From positions 806,001 through 870,000 of the forward strand of contig NZ_LMSU01000002.1 of NCBI RefSeq assembly GCF_001429625.1: a stretch of DNA of 64,000 nt, in the 5' to 3' direction. The notes below the pieces were generated by a model that worked only from the letters and a program-made list of their open reading frames with translations, was not told the DNA's origin and searched no databases. Origin of the DNA: Nocardioides sp. Soil805. Lineage in GTDB: Bacteria > Actinomycetota > Actinomycetes > Propionibacteriales > Nocardioidaceae. The position numbers were made by a program, and so were the translations under genes. Position 1 is the first letter of the stretch. The number at the start of each line of letters is the position of its first letter. Shown piece by piece: positions 10,671-19,748 of this stretch.

Positions 10671-12388
10671 TGGCCGGTCGCGAGGACTTCGACTACGACG
10701 TCATCATCATCGGGTCCGGCTTCGGCGGGTCCGTGTCGGCGCTGCGCCTGACGGAGAAGGGCTACAAGGTCGCCGTGCTCGAGGCCGGTGCCCGCTTCAG
10801 CGACGCCGACTTCGCGGCCACGAGCTTCGACGCGAAGCGCTACCTGTTCGCCCCCGCAGCCGGCTGCTACGGGATCCAGCGCATCGACATGGTCAAGGAC
10901 TGCATGATCCTGGCCGGCGCGGGCGTCGGCGGCGGCTCGCTCGTCTACGCCAACACGCTCTACGAGCCGCTGGACGCGTTCTACCGCGACCCGTCGTGGG
11001 CCCACATCACCGACTGGAAGTCGGAGCTGGCGCCCTACTACGACCAGGCCAAGCGGATGCTCGGGGTCACGGTCAACCCCGTGCGCACCCCCAGCGACGA
11101 GGTGATGGAGCAGGTGGCCGTCGACATGGGCGTCGGCGACACCTTCCACCCCACCCCCGTGGGCGTCTTCTTCGGCGACCAGCCCGGCATCGGCGGCGAG
11201 AGCGTGCCCGACCCGTTCTTCGGTGGCGCGGGGCCCGAGCGCAACCCCTGCAAGGCCTGCGGCGAGTGCATGACGGGGTGTCGCCACAACGCCAAGAACA
11301 CCCTGGTGAAGAACTACCTGCACCTCGCCGAGGAGGCCGGCGCCGTGGTGCACCCGCTCACCACGGTCACCCGGGTGCGGCCCCTCGACGGCGGCGGCTA
11401 CCGGGTCGACACCCGGTGGACCAAGGCCAAGCTGTCGCGGCGTACGGCCACGAAGACCTTCACGGCCGAGCAGGTCATCTTCTCGGCGGCCGCGCTCGGC
11501 ACCCAGAAGCTCCTGCACAGGCTCAAGGGCGAGGGGGACCTCCCGCACGTCAGCGACCGCCTCGGCAGCCTGACCCGCACCAACTCCGAGGCGATCCTCG
11601 GGGCGCTGGCGCCCGACGTCACCGTCGACTACAGCCAGGGCGTCGCCATCACCTCCTCCTTCCACCCCGACGCCGACACCCACGTCGAGCCGGTGCGCTA
11701 CGGGAAGGGCTCCAACTTCATGGCCCTGCTCCAGACGGTGCTGGCCGACGAGGTCGAGGGGCAGTCGCGGTGGAGGTCCTGGCTCGCCGAGCTGTGGAAC
11801 CAGCGCCGCAGCGCGCTCGACCTCTACGACATGAAGCACTGGTCCGAGCGCACGGTCATCGCGCTGGTCATGCAGACCCTCGACAACTCGATCACCACCC
11901 AGGGCGTCAGGACGCCCTTCGGCTGGCGGATGACCAGCACGCAGGGGCACGGGGAGCCCAACCCGACCTACATCCCGGTCGCCTACGACGTCGTACGCCG
12001 GATGGCGACGCTCATCGGCGGCACCCCGGGCGGCAACGTCGGCGAGCCCTTCAACCGACCGCTCACCGCGCACTTCATCGGCGGGTGCACGATCGGCGAC
12101 TCCCCGCAGAGCGGCGTCGTCGACGCCTACCAGCGGATGTTCGGCCACGAGGGCCTGCACGTGGTCGACGGCTCGGCGGTCTCGGCCAACCTCGGCGTCA
12201 ACCCGTCGCTGACCATCACCGCCCAGGCGGAGCGGGCGATGGCCTACTGGCCCAACAAGGGCGAGGCCGACGAGCGGCCCGCGCTCGGGTCGGCGTACAC
12301 CCGGGTCCGGGCGGTGGCGCCCAAGAACCCCGTCGTCCCCGAGGCCGCCCCGGGTGCCCTGCGGCTGCCCATCGTCGGGGTCAGCTGA
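10670..12388 (+). CDS. GMC-family FAD oxidoreductase, cholesterol-oxidase (ChoD)-like
   Basis: A 572-residue flavoprotein. The N-terminal dinucleotide fold is IIIGSGFGGSVSALRL, followed by the GMC signature region LAGAGVGGGSLVYANTL. A cysteine-rich insert, NPCKACGECMTGCRHNAKNT, carries four cysteines in a ferredoxin-like spacing. The C terminus has HVVDGSAVSANLGVNPSLTI, typical for the family. It closely resembles the mycobacterial ChoD group, which also lies beside guaB3. Despite the name, cholesterol oxidation by ChoD-type proteins is not firmly established. ATG at 10670 overlaps the preceding stop codon (TGATG); an adjacent GTG at 10667 is possible. Confidence 0.88.
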   Translation: MAGREDFDYDVIIIGSGFGGSVSALRLTEKGYKVAVLEAGARFSDADFAATSFDAKRYLFAPAAGCYGIQRIDMVKDCMILAGAGVGGGSLVYANTLYEPLDAFYRDPSWAHITDWKSELAPYYDQAKRMLGVTVNPVRTPSDEVMEQVAVDMGVGDTFHPTPVGVFFGDQPGIGGESVPDPFFGGAGPERNPCKACGECMTGCRHNAKNTLVKNYLHLAEEAGAVVHPLTTVTRVRPLDGGGYRVDTRWTKAKLSRRTATKTFTAEQVIFSAAALGTQKLLHRLKGEGDLPHVSDRLGSLTRTNSEAILGALAPDVTVDYSQGVAITSSFHPDADTHVEPVRYGKGSNFMALLQTVLADEVEGQSRWRSWLAELWNQRRSALDLYDMKHWSERTVIALVMQTLDNSITTQGVRTPFGWRMTSTQGHGEPNPTYIPVAYDVVRRMATLIGGTPGGNVGEPFNRPLTAHFIGGCTIGDSPQSGVVDAYQRMFGHEGLHVVDGSAVSANLGVNPSLTITAQAERAMAYWPNKGEADERPALGSAYTRVRAVAPKNPVVPEAAPGALRLPIVGVS

Positions 12389-12526
12389 GGTCGCAGAACT
12401 TTCTGGGCGACATGCGTAACCCGGCCCGGGAGGGGTCGTTGCCCTCGGTGACAGGCTCGGCAGTCATGCTCCCTCCCAGTTGGCCGGGCCCGTCAGTCCA
12501 GGCGCTGTCACGCAGGGCGTGGACCT

Positions 12527-12570
12527 TCAGGGCCCCGACCACCTCCCTCCCTCCCCGGTCGGGGCCCTGA
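12527..12570 (+). terminator. Long perfect hairpin upstream of guaA
   Basis: Arms 12527-12540 and 12557-12570 are an exact 14-bp inverted repeat around a 16-base pyrimidine-rich loop. It lies in the 212-bp gap between the GMC gene and guaA, ending 30 bases before guaA. The simplest reading is a terminator for the upstream operon. The guaA -10 element is downstream of it, so attenuation of guaA itself is less likely. The remainder of the gap shows nothing clear. Confidence 0.7.
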
Positions 12571-12588
12571 GTCACGTCACGGACTCGG

Positions 12589-12594
12589 TACCCT
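12589..12594 (+). promoter_or_regulatory. -10 element of guaA, leaderless type
   Basis: TACCCT ends 6 bases before the GTG start at 12601. Confidence 0.5.
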
Positions 12595-12600
12595 TCGGAG

Positions 12601-14178
12601 GTGACCGACACCCCTGACCACGACCTGGTCCTCGTCGTCGACTTCGGCGCCCAGTACGCCCAGCTCATCGCCCGCCGCGTGCGCGAGGCGCGGGTCTACT
12701 CCGAGATCGTGCCGCACTCGATGCCCGTCCCCGAGATGCTCGCCCGGCGCCCGAAGGCGATCATCCTCAGCGGCGGGCCGTCCTCGGTGTACGCCGAGGG
12801 GGCGCCCGGCATCGACGACGCGGTCTTCACGGCCGGGGTGCCCGTCTTCGGCATGTGCTACGGCTTCCAGCTGATGGCCAAGGGTCTCGGCGGCGAGGTC
12901 GCCCACACCGGCGCCCGCGAGTACGGGCGGACGCCGGTGACGATCCGCGAGGGCGGCACCCTGCTGGCCGACCTGCCCGCCACCCACAACGTCTGGATGT
13001 CGCACGGCGACTCGGTCGCGGCGGCGCCCGAGGGCTTCACCGTGCTGGCGTCGACCACCGTCACCCCGGTGGCGGCCTTCGAGGACACCGGCCGCGGCCT
13101 CGCCGGGGTCCAGTGGCACCCGGAGGTGCTGCACTCCGAGCACGGCCAGCAGGTCCTCGAGCACTTCCTCCACGAGATCGCCGGCTGCCGGCAGACCTGG
13201 ACGATGGTCAACATCGTCGAGGAGCAGGTCGAGCGGATCCGCGAGCAGGTCGGCGAGCGCGGCCGGGCCATCTGCGCCCTGTCCGGCGGCGTCGACTCGG
13301 CGGTCGCCGCGGCCATCGTGCAGCGCGCCATCGGCGACCGGCTCACCTGCGTCTACGTCGACCACGGGATGATGCGCAAGGGCGAGACCGAGCAGGTGCG
13401 CCGCGACTTCGAGGAGGTCTTCGACGCCCTCGACGTCGTGGACGCCGCCGACCAGTTCCTGGGCGCGCTGGCCGGGGTCCACGACCCCGAGGAGAAGCGC
13501 AAGATCATCGGCCGCGAGTTCATCCGGACCTTCGAGGCCGCGGAGGTGCGCGTCTTCGGCGCGCTGTCCGAGGAGGACCGCGGCGACACGGCGTACCTGG
13601 TGCAGGGCACCCTCTACCCCGACGTCGTGGAGTCCGGCGGCGGTGCCGGCGCCTCGACGATCAAGTCGCACCACAACGTCGGCGGGCTGCCCGAGGACCT
13701 CCAGTTCGAGCTGATCGAGCCGCTGCGCACCCTCTTCAAGGACGAGGTCCGCGCGGTGGGGGAGCAGCTCGGACTGCCCTCGACCATGGTGTGGCGCCAG
13801 CCGTTCCCGGGCCCCGGCCTCGGGATCCGGATCATCGGCGAGGTCACCCGCTCACGCCTCGACCTGCTGCGCGAGGCCGACGCCATCGCCCGCGAGGAGC
13901 TCACCCGCGCCGGCCTCGACCGCGACATCTGGCAGATGCCGGTCGTGCTGCTCGCCGAGGTGCGCTCCGTCGGCGTCCAGGGCGACGGCCGCACCTACGG
14001 GCACCCCGTGGTGCTGCGCCCGGTCACCTCCGAGGACGCGATGACGGCCGACTGGGCACGCCTGCCGTACGACGTGATGGAGCGCATCTCGACCCGGATC
14101 ACCAACGAGGTCGCGGAGATCAACCGGGTCACCCTCGACATCACCTCCAAGCCCCCGGGGACCATCGAGTGGGAGTGA
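12601..14178 (+). CDS. guaA: GMP synthase (glutamine-hydrolysing)
   Basis: Converts XMP to GMP with ATP and glutamine, completing guanylate synthesis begun by guaB. The 525 residues hold an N-terminal class I glutamine amidotransferase (oxyanion and nucleophile motif FGMCYGFQ with Cys86; [12 protein letters not shown] supplies the His and Glu), a PP-loop ATP pyrophosphatase (SGGVDS at 228-233) and the C-terminal dimerisation domain ending in [11 protein letters not shown]. Length and ending are canonical. GTG at 12601 fits the family start and has a promoter-like hexamer at leaderless spacing. Confidence 0.98.
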   Translation: MTDTPDHDLVLVVDFGAQYAQLIARRVREARVYSEIVPHSMPVPEMLARRPKAIILSGGPSSVYAEGAPGIDDAVFTAGVPVFGMCYGFQLMAKGLGGEVAHTGAREYGRTPVTIREGGTLLADLPATHNVWMSHGDSVAAAPEGFTVLASTTVTPVAAFEDTGRGLAGVQWHPEVLHSEHGQQVLEHFLHEIAGCRQTWTMVNIVEEQVERIREQVGERGRAICALSGGVDSAVAAAIVQRAIGDRLTCVYVDHGMMRKGETEQVRRDFEEVFDALDVVDAADQFLGALAGVHDPEEKRKIIGREFIRTFEAAEVRVFGALSEEDRGDTAYLVQGTLYPDVVESGGGAGASTIKSHHNVGGLPEDLQFELIEPLRTLFKDEVRAVGEQLGLPSTMVWRQPFPGPGLGIRIIGEVTRSRLDLLREADAIAREELTRAGLDRDIWQMPVVLLAEVRSVGVQGDGRTYGHPVVLRPVTSEDAMTADWARLPYDVMERISTRITNEVAEINRVTLDITSKPPGTIEWE

Positions 14179-14208
14179 GGGGTGGTGCGGCCCGCGTCTG
14201 AGGAGGTC

Positions 14209-14214
14209 TAGGTT
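14209..14214 (+). promoter_or_regulatory. -10-like element of the symporter gene
   Basis: TAGGTT lies 51 bases before the symporter start; transcription from about 14221 would give a leader of about 45 bases that carries a GGGAGG ribosome binding site at 14255-14260. Confidence 0.45.
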
Positions 14215-14265
14215 GGCGGGCGGCCCCGCTCCGGCCCGGAGGGCCACCCATCTCGGGAGGAACAC

Positions 14266-16005
14266 GTGTCACTTCAGCTCGCCCCGGTCGTCCCCATGGC
14301 CACCCTCATCGACGCGTCCTGGCTCGACTACCTGCTCGTCGCGATCTACTTCGCGTTCGTGCTCGGCATCGGTGTCATGGCGCGTCGCTCGGTCTCCGAC
14401 TCCATCGACTTCTTCCTCTCCGGGCGCTCGCTCCCGGCCTGGGTGACGGGCCTGGCCTTCATCTCGGCCAACCTCGGGGCGGTGGAGATCATGGGCATGT
14501 CGGCCAACGGTGCCGAGTTCGGCATCCCGACCGTCCACTACTTCTGGGTCGGAGCCGTCCCGGCGATGCTGTTCCTCGGCGTCGTGATGATGCCGTTCTA
14601 CTACGGCTCCAAGGTGCGCTCGGTGCCGGAGTTCATGTTCCGCCGGTTCGGCACGGGAGCCCACCTGGTCAACGCGATCAGCTTCGCGGTGGCGCAGCTG
14701 CTCATCGCGGGCGTCAACCTCGCCCTGCTGGCGGGCATCGTCCACGCGCTGCTGGGGTGGCCGATCTGGATCGCCCTGGTCGTCGCCGGCGCCGTCGTGC
14801 TGTCGTACATCACCCTCGGCGGGCTGAGCGCCGCGATCTACAACGAGGTGCTGCAGTTCTTCATCATCATCGCCTCGCTGCTGCCGCTGACCCTGATCGG
14901 GTTGCACCGCGTCGGGGGCTGGGACGGGCTGAACGACAAGATCACCGCCGCCGCGGACGGCGCCCCTGCTGAGGCCGCCGTCGCCCCGGCCGCCCAGCAG
15001 CTCGAGTCGTGGCCGGGCCAGGCCCTCTCCGGGTTCGACTCGCCGTACCTGTCGGTGATCGGCATCGTGTTCGGCCTCGGGTTCGTGCTGTCCTTCGGCT
15101 ACTGGACCACCAACTTCGTCGAGGTCCAGCGCGCCATGGCCTCCAATTCGATGTCGGCGGCTCGCAGGACGCCGATCATCGGCTCGTTCCCGAAGATGTT
15201 CATCCCGTTCATCGTCATCGTCCCGGGCATGGTCTCCGCCGTCCTGGTCCAGGAGATGATCGACCTCAAGAACGGCGGCAGTCCCGCCGGCGGCGCGTCG
15301 GGCGACGGGGTCACCTACAACGACGCGCTCCTGCTCCTGATGCGCGACGTGCTCCCCAACGGGCTCCTCGGCCTGGCGATCGCCGGTCTGCTGGCGGCCT
15401 TCATGGCGGGGATGGCGGCCAACATCTCGGCGTTCAACACGGTCTTCTCCTACGACCTGTGGCAGCGCTACATCCGCAAGGACCACGCGGACGACTACTA
15501 CCTGCGCATCGGCCGGATCGCCACGGTCGCGGCCACCTTCATCGCGATCTTCACCGCCCGGATCGCGCTGGGCTACGACAACGTCATGGACTACCTCCAG
15601 ACGCTGTTCGGCTTCTTCAACGCGCCGCTCTTCGCGACCTTCATCCTCGGCATGTTCTGGAAGCGGATGACGCCGACGGCCGGCTGGGTCGGACTGGTGT
15701 TCGGCACCCTGTCCGCCGTGGCCGTCGACCGGTTGGCCGCCGCCGGGGTGATCGACCTGCCCGGGCAGGGCGCTGCGTTCGTGGCCGCCTCGACGGCGTT
15801 CGTCGTCGACATCGTGCTGAGCGTGCTCGTGTCCCTGGTGACGAGGCCCAAGCCGGTCTCGGAGCTGAAGGGGCTCGTCTACTCCGAGACCCCGCGCGAG
15901 GACCTGGTCGACCCGGACGAGGCCGCCAACCCGTGGTACCAGCGCACGATCCCGCTCGCCGCCGTCGCGCTCGCGATGGTCATCGTCCTCAACGCCGCCT
16001 TCTGA
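14266..16005 (+). CDS. Sodium:solute symporter (SSS family)
   Basis: A 579-residue inner-membrane transporter of the SSS/SglT family with about 14 membrane segments. Typical features are the early segment YFAFVLGIGVMARRS, the SGRSLPAWVTGLAFISANLGA motif region, GGLSAAIYNEVLQF in the middle and the Na+-site helix region AFMAGMAANISAFNT. Members move sugars, carboxylates, nucleosides or amino acids with Na+; the substrate cannot be read from sequence. GTG at 14266 follows a good GGGAGG site with 5-base spacing. A small two-helix membrane protein gene follows within 11 bases, suggesting an accessory subunit. It is the transporter closest to the purine operon, but a purine substrate is only a guess. 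Confidence 0.9.
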   Translation: MSLQLAPVVPMATLIDASWLDYLLVAIYFAFVLGIGVMARRSVSDSIDFFLSGRSLPAWVTGLAFISANLGAVEIMGMSANGAEFGIPTVHYFWVGAVPAMLFLGVVMMPFYYGSKVRSVPEFMFRRFGTGAHLVNAISFAVAQLLIAGVNLALLAGIVHALLGWPIWIALVVAGAVVLSYITLGGLSAAIYNEVLQFFIIIASLLPLTLIGLHRVGGWDGLNDKITAAADGAPAEAAVAPAAQQLESWPGQALSGFDSPYLSVIGIVFGLGFVLSFGYWTTNFVEVQRAMASNSMSAARRTPIIGSFPKMFIPFIVIVPGMVSAVLVQEMIDLKNGGSPAGGASGDGVTYNDALLLLMRDVLPNGLLGLAIAGLLAAFMAGMAANISAFNTVFSYDLWQRYIRKDHADDYYLRIGRIATVAATFIAIFTARIALGYDNVMDYLQTLFGFFNAPLFATFILGMFWKRMTPTAGWVGLVFGTLSAVAVDRLAAAGVIDLPGQGAAFVAASTAFVVDIVLSVLVSLVTRPKPVSELKGLVYSETPREDLVDPDEAANPWYQRTIPLAAVALAMVIVLNAAF

Positions 16006-16016
16006 GAGGGGCCACC

Positions 16017-16352
16017 ATGTCCCACGACACCCCCGCCTCCGGCGGAACCAGCAGCACCGGCGGCACCGGCAGCCACCAGGCCGGCGCCTTCGACATCCGC
16101 AACATCATCGGGGCCCTGCTCGGCCTGTACGGCGTCATCCTGACGCTCGCGGGCCTGCTCGGCGAGCACGAGCCGGCCAAGACCGGAGGCGTCAACGCCA
16201 ACCTGTGGACCGGCCTCGGTCTCCTGGTCGTGGCCGCGGCCTTCCTGCTGTGGGCCCGGCTGCGACCCATCATCGTCCCGGAGGACGTGGACCCTCCCGA
16301 CGACGACCCGACACGGCCGGCGCCGAAGCGCACGCGCCCGCCGGCGACGTGA
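16017..16352 (+). CDS. Small two-helix membrane protein next to the symporter
   Basis: A 111-residue protein of unknown function. A Gly/Ser/Thr-rich N terminus is followed by two membrane segments (about residues 33-50, IIGALLGLYGVILTLAGLL, and 63-80, LWTGLGLLVVAAAFLLWAR) and a Pro/Asp-rich cytosolic tail. The first helix ends with GLLGEHEPAK, giving a short outer loop. It begins 11 bases after the symporter stop with a GAGAGGGG ribosome binding site, so it is most likely co-expressed with it. Family not recognised with confidence. Confidence 0.75.
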   Translation: MSHDTPASGGTSSTGGTGSHQAGAFDIRNIIGALLGLYGVILTLAGLLGEHEPAKTGGVNANLWTGLGLLVVAAAFLLWARLRPIIVPEDVDPPDDDPTRPAPKRTRPPAT

Positions 16353-16362
16353 CGGCCACCCG

Positions 16363-16743
16363 ATGAGCAGGGCGATCCACCACTGGGACCTCTGGGTCAG
16401 CGACCCGGCGGTCGCCACCGACGAGTGGGGCTGGCTGCTCGGCGAGCTCGGCTGGGCCCGCGACGGGTCGTCCTGGATGGCCGACGACGGGACCTACGTC
16501 TTCCTCGAGCGCTCGCCCGACCAAGTCGACGAGCCGCACGACCGGCTGCGGCCCGGGGTCAACCACGTGGCCCTCACCGTCGAGGACCGGGCGCTGCTCG
16601 ACCGGATCCGGGCGGAGTCCAGCGCCCACGGCTGGCACGAGCTGTTCGCCGACCGCTACCCGCACGCCGGGGGCGAGGACCACACGGCGCTCTACCTCGA
16701 GAGCTCCGAGGGGTTCGAGGTCGAGCTGGTGGTGGGCGACTGA
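16363..16743 (+). CDS. VOC (glyoxalase/bleomycin resistance) family protein
   Basis: A 126-residue single-domain VOC protein made of two beta-alpha-beta-beta-beta units. The first begins IHHWDLWVSDPAVATDEWGW and the second PGVNHVALTVEDRALLDRIR; ALYLESSEGFEVELV closes it. Metal ligands are plausible at His7, the His of NHVAL and the Glu near the end, as in glyoxalase-type enzymes. The reaction is not predictable. It follows the small membrane protein by 10 bases and is probably the last gene of the symporter operon. Confidence 0.85.
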   Translation: MSRAIHHWDLWVSDPAVATDEWGWLLGELGWARDGSSWMADDGTYVFLERSPDQVDEPHDRLRPGVNHVALTVEDRALLDRIRAESSAHGWHELFADRYPHAGGEDHTALYLESSEGFEVELVVGD

Positions 16744-16771
16744 GGTCGGCCCGGCTGGTTGCGTCGCGCAC

Positions 16772-16777
16772 TAGGGT
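16772..16777 (+). promoter_or_regulatory. -10 element at the head of the purine operon
   Basis: TAGGGT ends 6 bases before the ATG at 16784. This is the only promoter-like element upstream of the first gene of the 11-kb purine operon. Confidence 0.6.
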
Positions 16778-16783
16778 GCGGGG

Positions 16784-18049
16784 ATGAAGGGCGGGCAGCC
16801 GGGCACCGGACTCGACCTCGACCGGCTCACCGAGGAGATCGACGAGCGGCTCGGGGCGGCCGACGCCGCGCTCGCCCACGCCTATCCCGGCGAGCGGGCC
16901 GGGCGTCAACCGGTGCACACCGTCTACGTCCCCGCCGACCGCTTCCACGCCGGTCTGGTCGCCGATCACGGCACGGAGGCACTCCGCGCAACCCACGTGC
17001 ACGAGGCGATGCTGCTCGAGATCATCGGCGGCGACGGGGACCTGCTGCGGCGGGTCCGGGACAAGCTCGGCCGGGAGCCGGTGGAGGACCTGCGCATCGA
17101 CTTCGAGGACGGCTACGGGGCGCGCTCCGACGAGGAGGAGGACCGCGCGGTCGAGTCCGCGGCCCGGGACCTCCGCGCCGCGCTCGCCGACGGGTCTGCG
17201 CCGCTGGGCACGGGGATCCGCTTCAAGAGCCTCGAGCGCCCCACCCGCCGACGTGGGTTGCGCACCCTGGGCCTGTTCGTCGCCGCCCTGACCCACGGCG
17301 GCCCGCTCCCGGACGGCTTCGTCGTCACCCTGCCCAAGGTCACGTCCGTCGACCAGGTCCAGGCACTGGTGCACGTCGCCGGACGGCTCGAGGGCGGGCT
17401 GGGCCTGGCCGCGGGCTCGCTGCGCTTCGAGCTGCAGGTGGAGACGCCCCAGTCGATCCTCGGGCCCGACGGCACCGCGCTCGTCGCCCGGATGATCCAC
17501 GCGTCGGACGGGCGCTGCACGGGCCTCCACTTCGGCACCTACGACTACTCCGCCTCCTGCGGCATCGCGGCCGCCCACCAGAGCCTCGAGCACCCCGCCG
17601 CGGATCACGCCAAGGCCGTCATGCAGGCGGCCGCCGCCGGCACCGGCGTACGCCTCTCGGACGGTTCGACCAACGTGCTGCCCGTGGGCCTGCCGGACCA
17701 GGTGGGGGCCGCGTGGCAGAACCACCTGCGGCTGGTCCGCAGGTCCCTGGAGCGCGGCTACTACCAGGGCTGGGACCTGCACCCGGCGCAGCTCCCGACG
17801 CGGTACGCCGCGACGTTCGCGTTCTTCCGCGACGGCCTCCCGGCCGCGGCGGCGAGGCTCCGCGACTACCTCGGTCGGCGGGAGACAGCGGTCCTCGACG
17901 AGCCGGCGACCGCCCGGGCCATGGCCGACTTCGTGCTGCGCGGCCTCGACTGCGGGGCCGTCTCGGCGGACGAGGTGGCCGCCGCCGGCCTGGTGGACGT
18001 GCACGTGCTGGCGGGGCTCGCGCACCGCACCACCGAGACGGAGGGCTGA
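16784..18049 (+). CDS. CitE/HpcH-HpaI superfamily lyase (DUF6986 type), first gene of purine operon
   Basis: A 421-residue protein with the TIM-barrel features of the CitE / HpcH-HpaI / malate-synthase-like superfamily. The motif DLRIDFEDGYGAR corresponds to the D-x-E-D segment of CitE proteins, LPKVTSVDQV is a barrel strand, FELQVETPQSI offers the metal-binding Glu and FGTYDYSASCGI the metal-binding Asp. The family type is recognised from its sequence style and from its usual place beside urate-catabolism genes in actinobacteria. Enzymes of this fold handle glyoxylate, pyruvate and acyl-CoA thioesters. As it heads an operon whose end product should be glyoxylate, a glyoxylate-consuming or glyoxylate-releasing step is a sensible inference, not shown. 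The uricase gene starts 4 bases after its stop. Confidence 0.75.
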   Translation: MKGGQPGTGLDLDRLTEEIDERLGAADAALAHAYPGERAGRQPVHTVYVPADRFHAGLVADHGTEALRATHVHEAMLLEIIGGDGDLLRRVRDKLGREPVEDLRIDFEDGYGARSDEEEDRAVESAARDLRAALADGSAPLGTGIRFKSLERPTRRRGLRTLGLFVAALTHGGPLPDGFVVTLPKVTSVDQVQALVHVAGRLEGGLGLAAGSLRFELQVETPQSILGPDGTALVARMIHASDGRCTGLHFGTYDYSASCGIAAAHQSLEHPAADHAKAVMQAAAAGTGVRLSDGSTNVLPVGLPDQVGAAWQNHLRLVRRSLERGYYQGWDLHPAQLPTRYAATFAFFRDGLPAAAARLRDYLGRRETAVLDEPATARAMADFVLRGLDCGAVSADEVAAAGLVDVHVLAGLAHRTTETEG

Positions 18050-18053
18050 TCAG

Positions 18054-18923
18054 ATGGGCATCGTCCTGGGACCCAACCGGTACGGCAAGGCCGAGTGCCG
18101 CGTCGTCCGGATCGTGCGCGACACCCCCCGCCACGAGATCCGCGACCTCACCGTGTCCACGTCGTTGCGCGGCGACTTCGCCGCCGCCCACGTCGACGGC
18201 GACCAGTCGCAGGTGCTGCCCACCGACACCCAGAAGAACACCGCGTTCGCCTACGCCAAGAAGCACGGGGTCTCCTCGCCCGAGGACTACGCCCTTGCCC
18301 TCGCCCGCCGCCTCCTGGAGGCGACGCCGGCCGCGACCGGCGCGCACGTCCGGGTCGAGGAGCATGCCTGGGACCGCATCACCGTCGACGGCGCCGGCCA
18401 CGACCACGCGTTCGTGCGCCGCGGCGGCGAGGTCCGCACGACCGAGGTCGACCTGTCCTCGGACGGTGCCCATGTGCTCTCCGGGCTCACCGACCTCGTC
18501 GTGCTCAAGTCGACGGGCTCGGAGTTCACGGGCTTCCTGGTCGACGAGTACACGACGCTGCCCGAGGCGAAGGACCGCATCCTCGCCACCTCGCTCACCG
18601 CGACGTGGCGCTACTCCGACCGCGGCGTCGTGGCGTGGAACAGCACGTACGACGAGGTGCGGGCGCTGTTGCTCGCGACGTTCGCGACGACGTACAGCCG
18701 GGCGCTGCAGGAAACGCTCTACGCCATGGGACGAGCGGTGCTGGAGGCGCATGCGGAGATCGAGGAGATCTCCTTCGCCGCCCCCAACAAGCACCACTTC
18801 CTCGTGGACCTCCAGCCGTTCGGTCTCGACAACCCCGGCGAGGTCTTCATCGCCGCGGACCGGCCCTACGGGCTGATCGAGGCGACCGTGCGGCGCGACG
18901 CCGAGGGGGACTCCGATGAGTAG
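18054..18923 (+). CDS. Urate oxidase (uricase)
   Basis: Oxidises urate with O2 to 5-hydroxyisourate and H2O2 without a cofactor; a homotetramer of T-fold tandems. The 289 residues have the usual length. The first T-fold has the catalytic lysine in NRYGKAECRVV and the threonine in LPTDTQKNTAF; the second has LKSTGSEFTGF, the urate-binding region, and ISFAAPNKHHFLVDL with the conserved Asn-His. The start follows the DUF6986 stop by 4 bases and its end overlaps uraD by 8 bases, so it is part of a coupled series whose next two enzymes act on its product. Confidence 0.96.
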   Translation: MGIVLGPNRYGKAECRVVRIVRDTPRHEIRDLTVSTSLRGDFAAAHVDGDQSQVLPTDTQKNTAFAYAKKHGVSSPEDYALALARRLLEATPAATGAHVRVEEHAWDRITVDGAGHDHAFVRRGGEVRTTEVDLSSDGAHVLSGLTDLVVLKSTGSEFTGFLVDEYTTLPEAKDRILATSLTATWRYSDRGVVAWNSTYDEVRALLLATFATTYSRALQETLYAMGRAVLEAHAEIEEISFAAPNKHHFLVDLQPFGLDNPGEVFIAADRPYGLIEATVRRDAEGDSDE

Positions 18924-19425
18924 GACCCGTCCGGGCCTCCCGGTGTTCAACGAGCTGGACGACGCCACGGCCCGCGGCCGGCTGCTGACCTGCCTCGACG
19001 TGCCGCGCTGGGCCGACGACGTCCTCGCCGGCCGTCCCTACGACGACCTCGACCAGGTCGAGGCGCGGATGGTCGCGGCCGCGGCAACCATCACCGACGA
19101 CGAGCTCGAGCGGGCCCTGGCCCGCCACCCCCGTATCGGCGAGCGCGCCGACGCGGCCCGGCACGACGCCGGCCACTCGACCCGCGAGCAGGCCGGGGTG
19201 GATGGCGACGACGAGGACGTGGCCGCGCGCCTGGCCGCGGGCAACCGGGCCTACGAGGCGCGCTTCGACCGGGTCTTCATCATCCGCGCGGCCGGCCGGG
19301 ACGCCCACGAGGTCCTCGACGAGCTCGGGCGCCGCCTCGGCAACGGTGACGGGGCCGAGCGCGCCGAGACCCTCGACCAGCTGACCCAGATCGCCCTGCT
19401 CCGGGCCCGCGAGGTGCTCGGCTGA
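18916..19425 (+). CDS. uraD: OHCU decarboxylase
   Basis: 2-Oxo-4-hydroxy-4-carboxy-5-ureidoimidazoline decarboxylase makes S-allantoin from the HIU hydrolase product. The 169-residue helical protein contains the catalytic histidine in ARHPRIGER (His71) and the conserved STREQAGV and FDRVFIIRAAGR segments that shape the substrate pocket. The start codon lies inside the last codons of uricase (8-base overlap), and the stop shares its last base with the start of the HIU hydrolase gene. The set uricase-uraD-uraH converts urate to S-allantoin. Confidence 0.94.
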   Translation: MSRTRPGLPVFNELDDATARGRLLTCLDVPRWADDVLAGRPYDDLDQVEARMVAAAATITDDELERALARHPRIGERADAARHDAGHSTREQAGVDGDDEDVAARLAAGNRAYEARFDRVFIIRAAGRDAHEVLDELGRRLGNGDGAERAETLDQLTQIALLRAREVLG

Positions 19426-19748
19426 TGGCCACCCTGAGCACGCACGTCCTCGACACGGGGCGGGGTCGACCGGCGGTGGGCCTGCGCATCGTCCTGGAGT
19501 CCGTCACCGGCGACCGGATCGGTGAGGCGGTGACCGATGCCGACGGTCGGGCCGCCGACCTCGCTCCCCACGACCTCGCCCCGGGCACCTACCGGCTGCG
19601 CTTCGACTCGGGCTCGTGGTTCGCCGCGCAGGCCGTCGAGGGCTTCTACCCCGAGGTGGTCGTCACGTTCGACCTCGCGGGCGACGAGCACTTCCACGTC
19701 CCGCTGCTCCTGAGCCCCTTCGGCTACTCGACCTACCGTGGCAGCTGA
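19425..19748 (+). CDS. uraH: 5-Hydroxyisourate hydrolase (transthyretin-like)
   Basis: Hydrolyses 5-hydroxyisourate to OHCU, the substrate of uraD. The 107-residue protein shows the transthyretin-like fold with the diagnostic start LSTHVLDTGRGRPA (catalytic His), an Arg in TYRLRFDSG, and the family-defining C-terminal tetrapeptide YRGS. It overlaps uraD by one base (TGATG) and the allantoinase gene by 11 bases. Confidence 0.96.
   Translation: MATLSTHVLDTGRGRPAVGLRIVLESVTGDRIGEAVTDADGRAADLAPHDLAPGTYRLRFDSGSWFAAQAVEGFYPEVVVTFDLAGDEHFHVPLLLSPFGYSTYRGS

Noticed and set aside
15020..15045. tRNA-like T-loop sequence GGTTCGACTC
   Set aside because: It lies inside the symporter gene and no acceptor, D or anticodon stem can be built around it.
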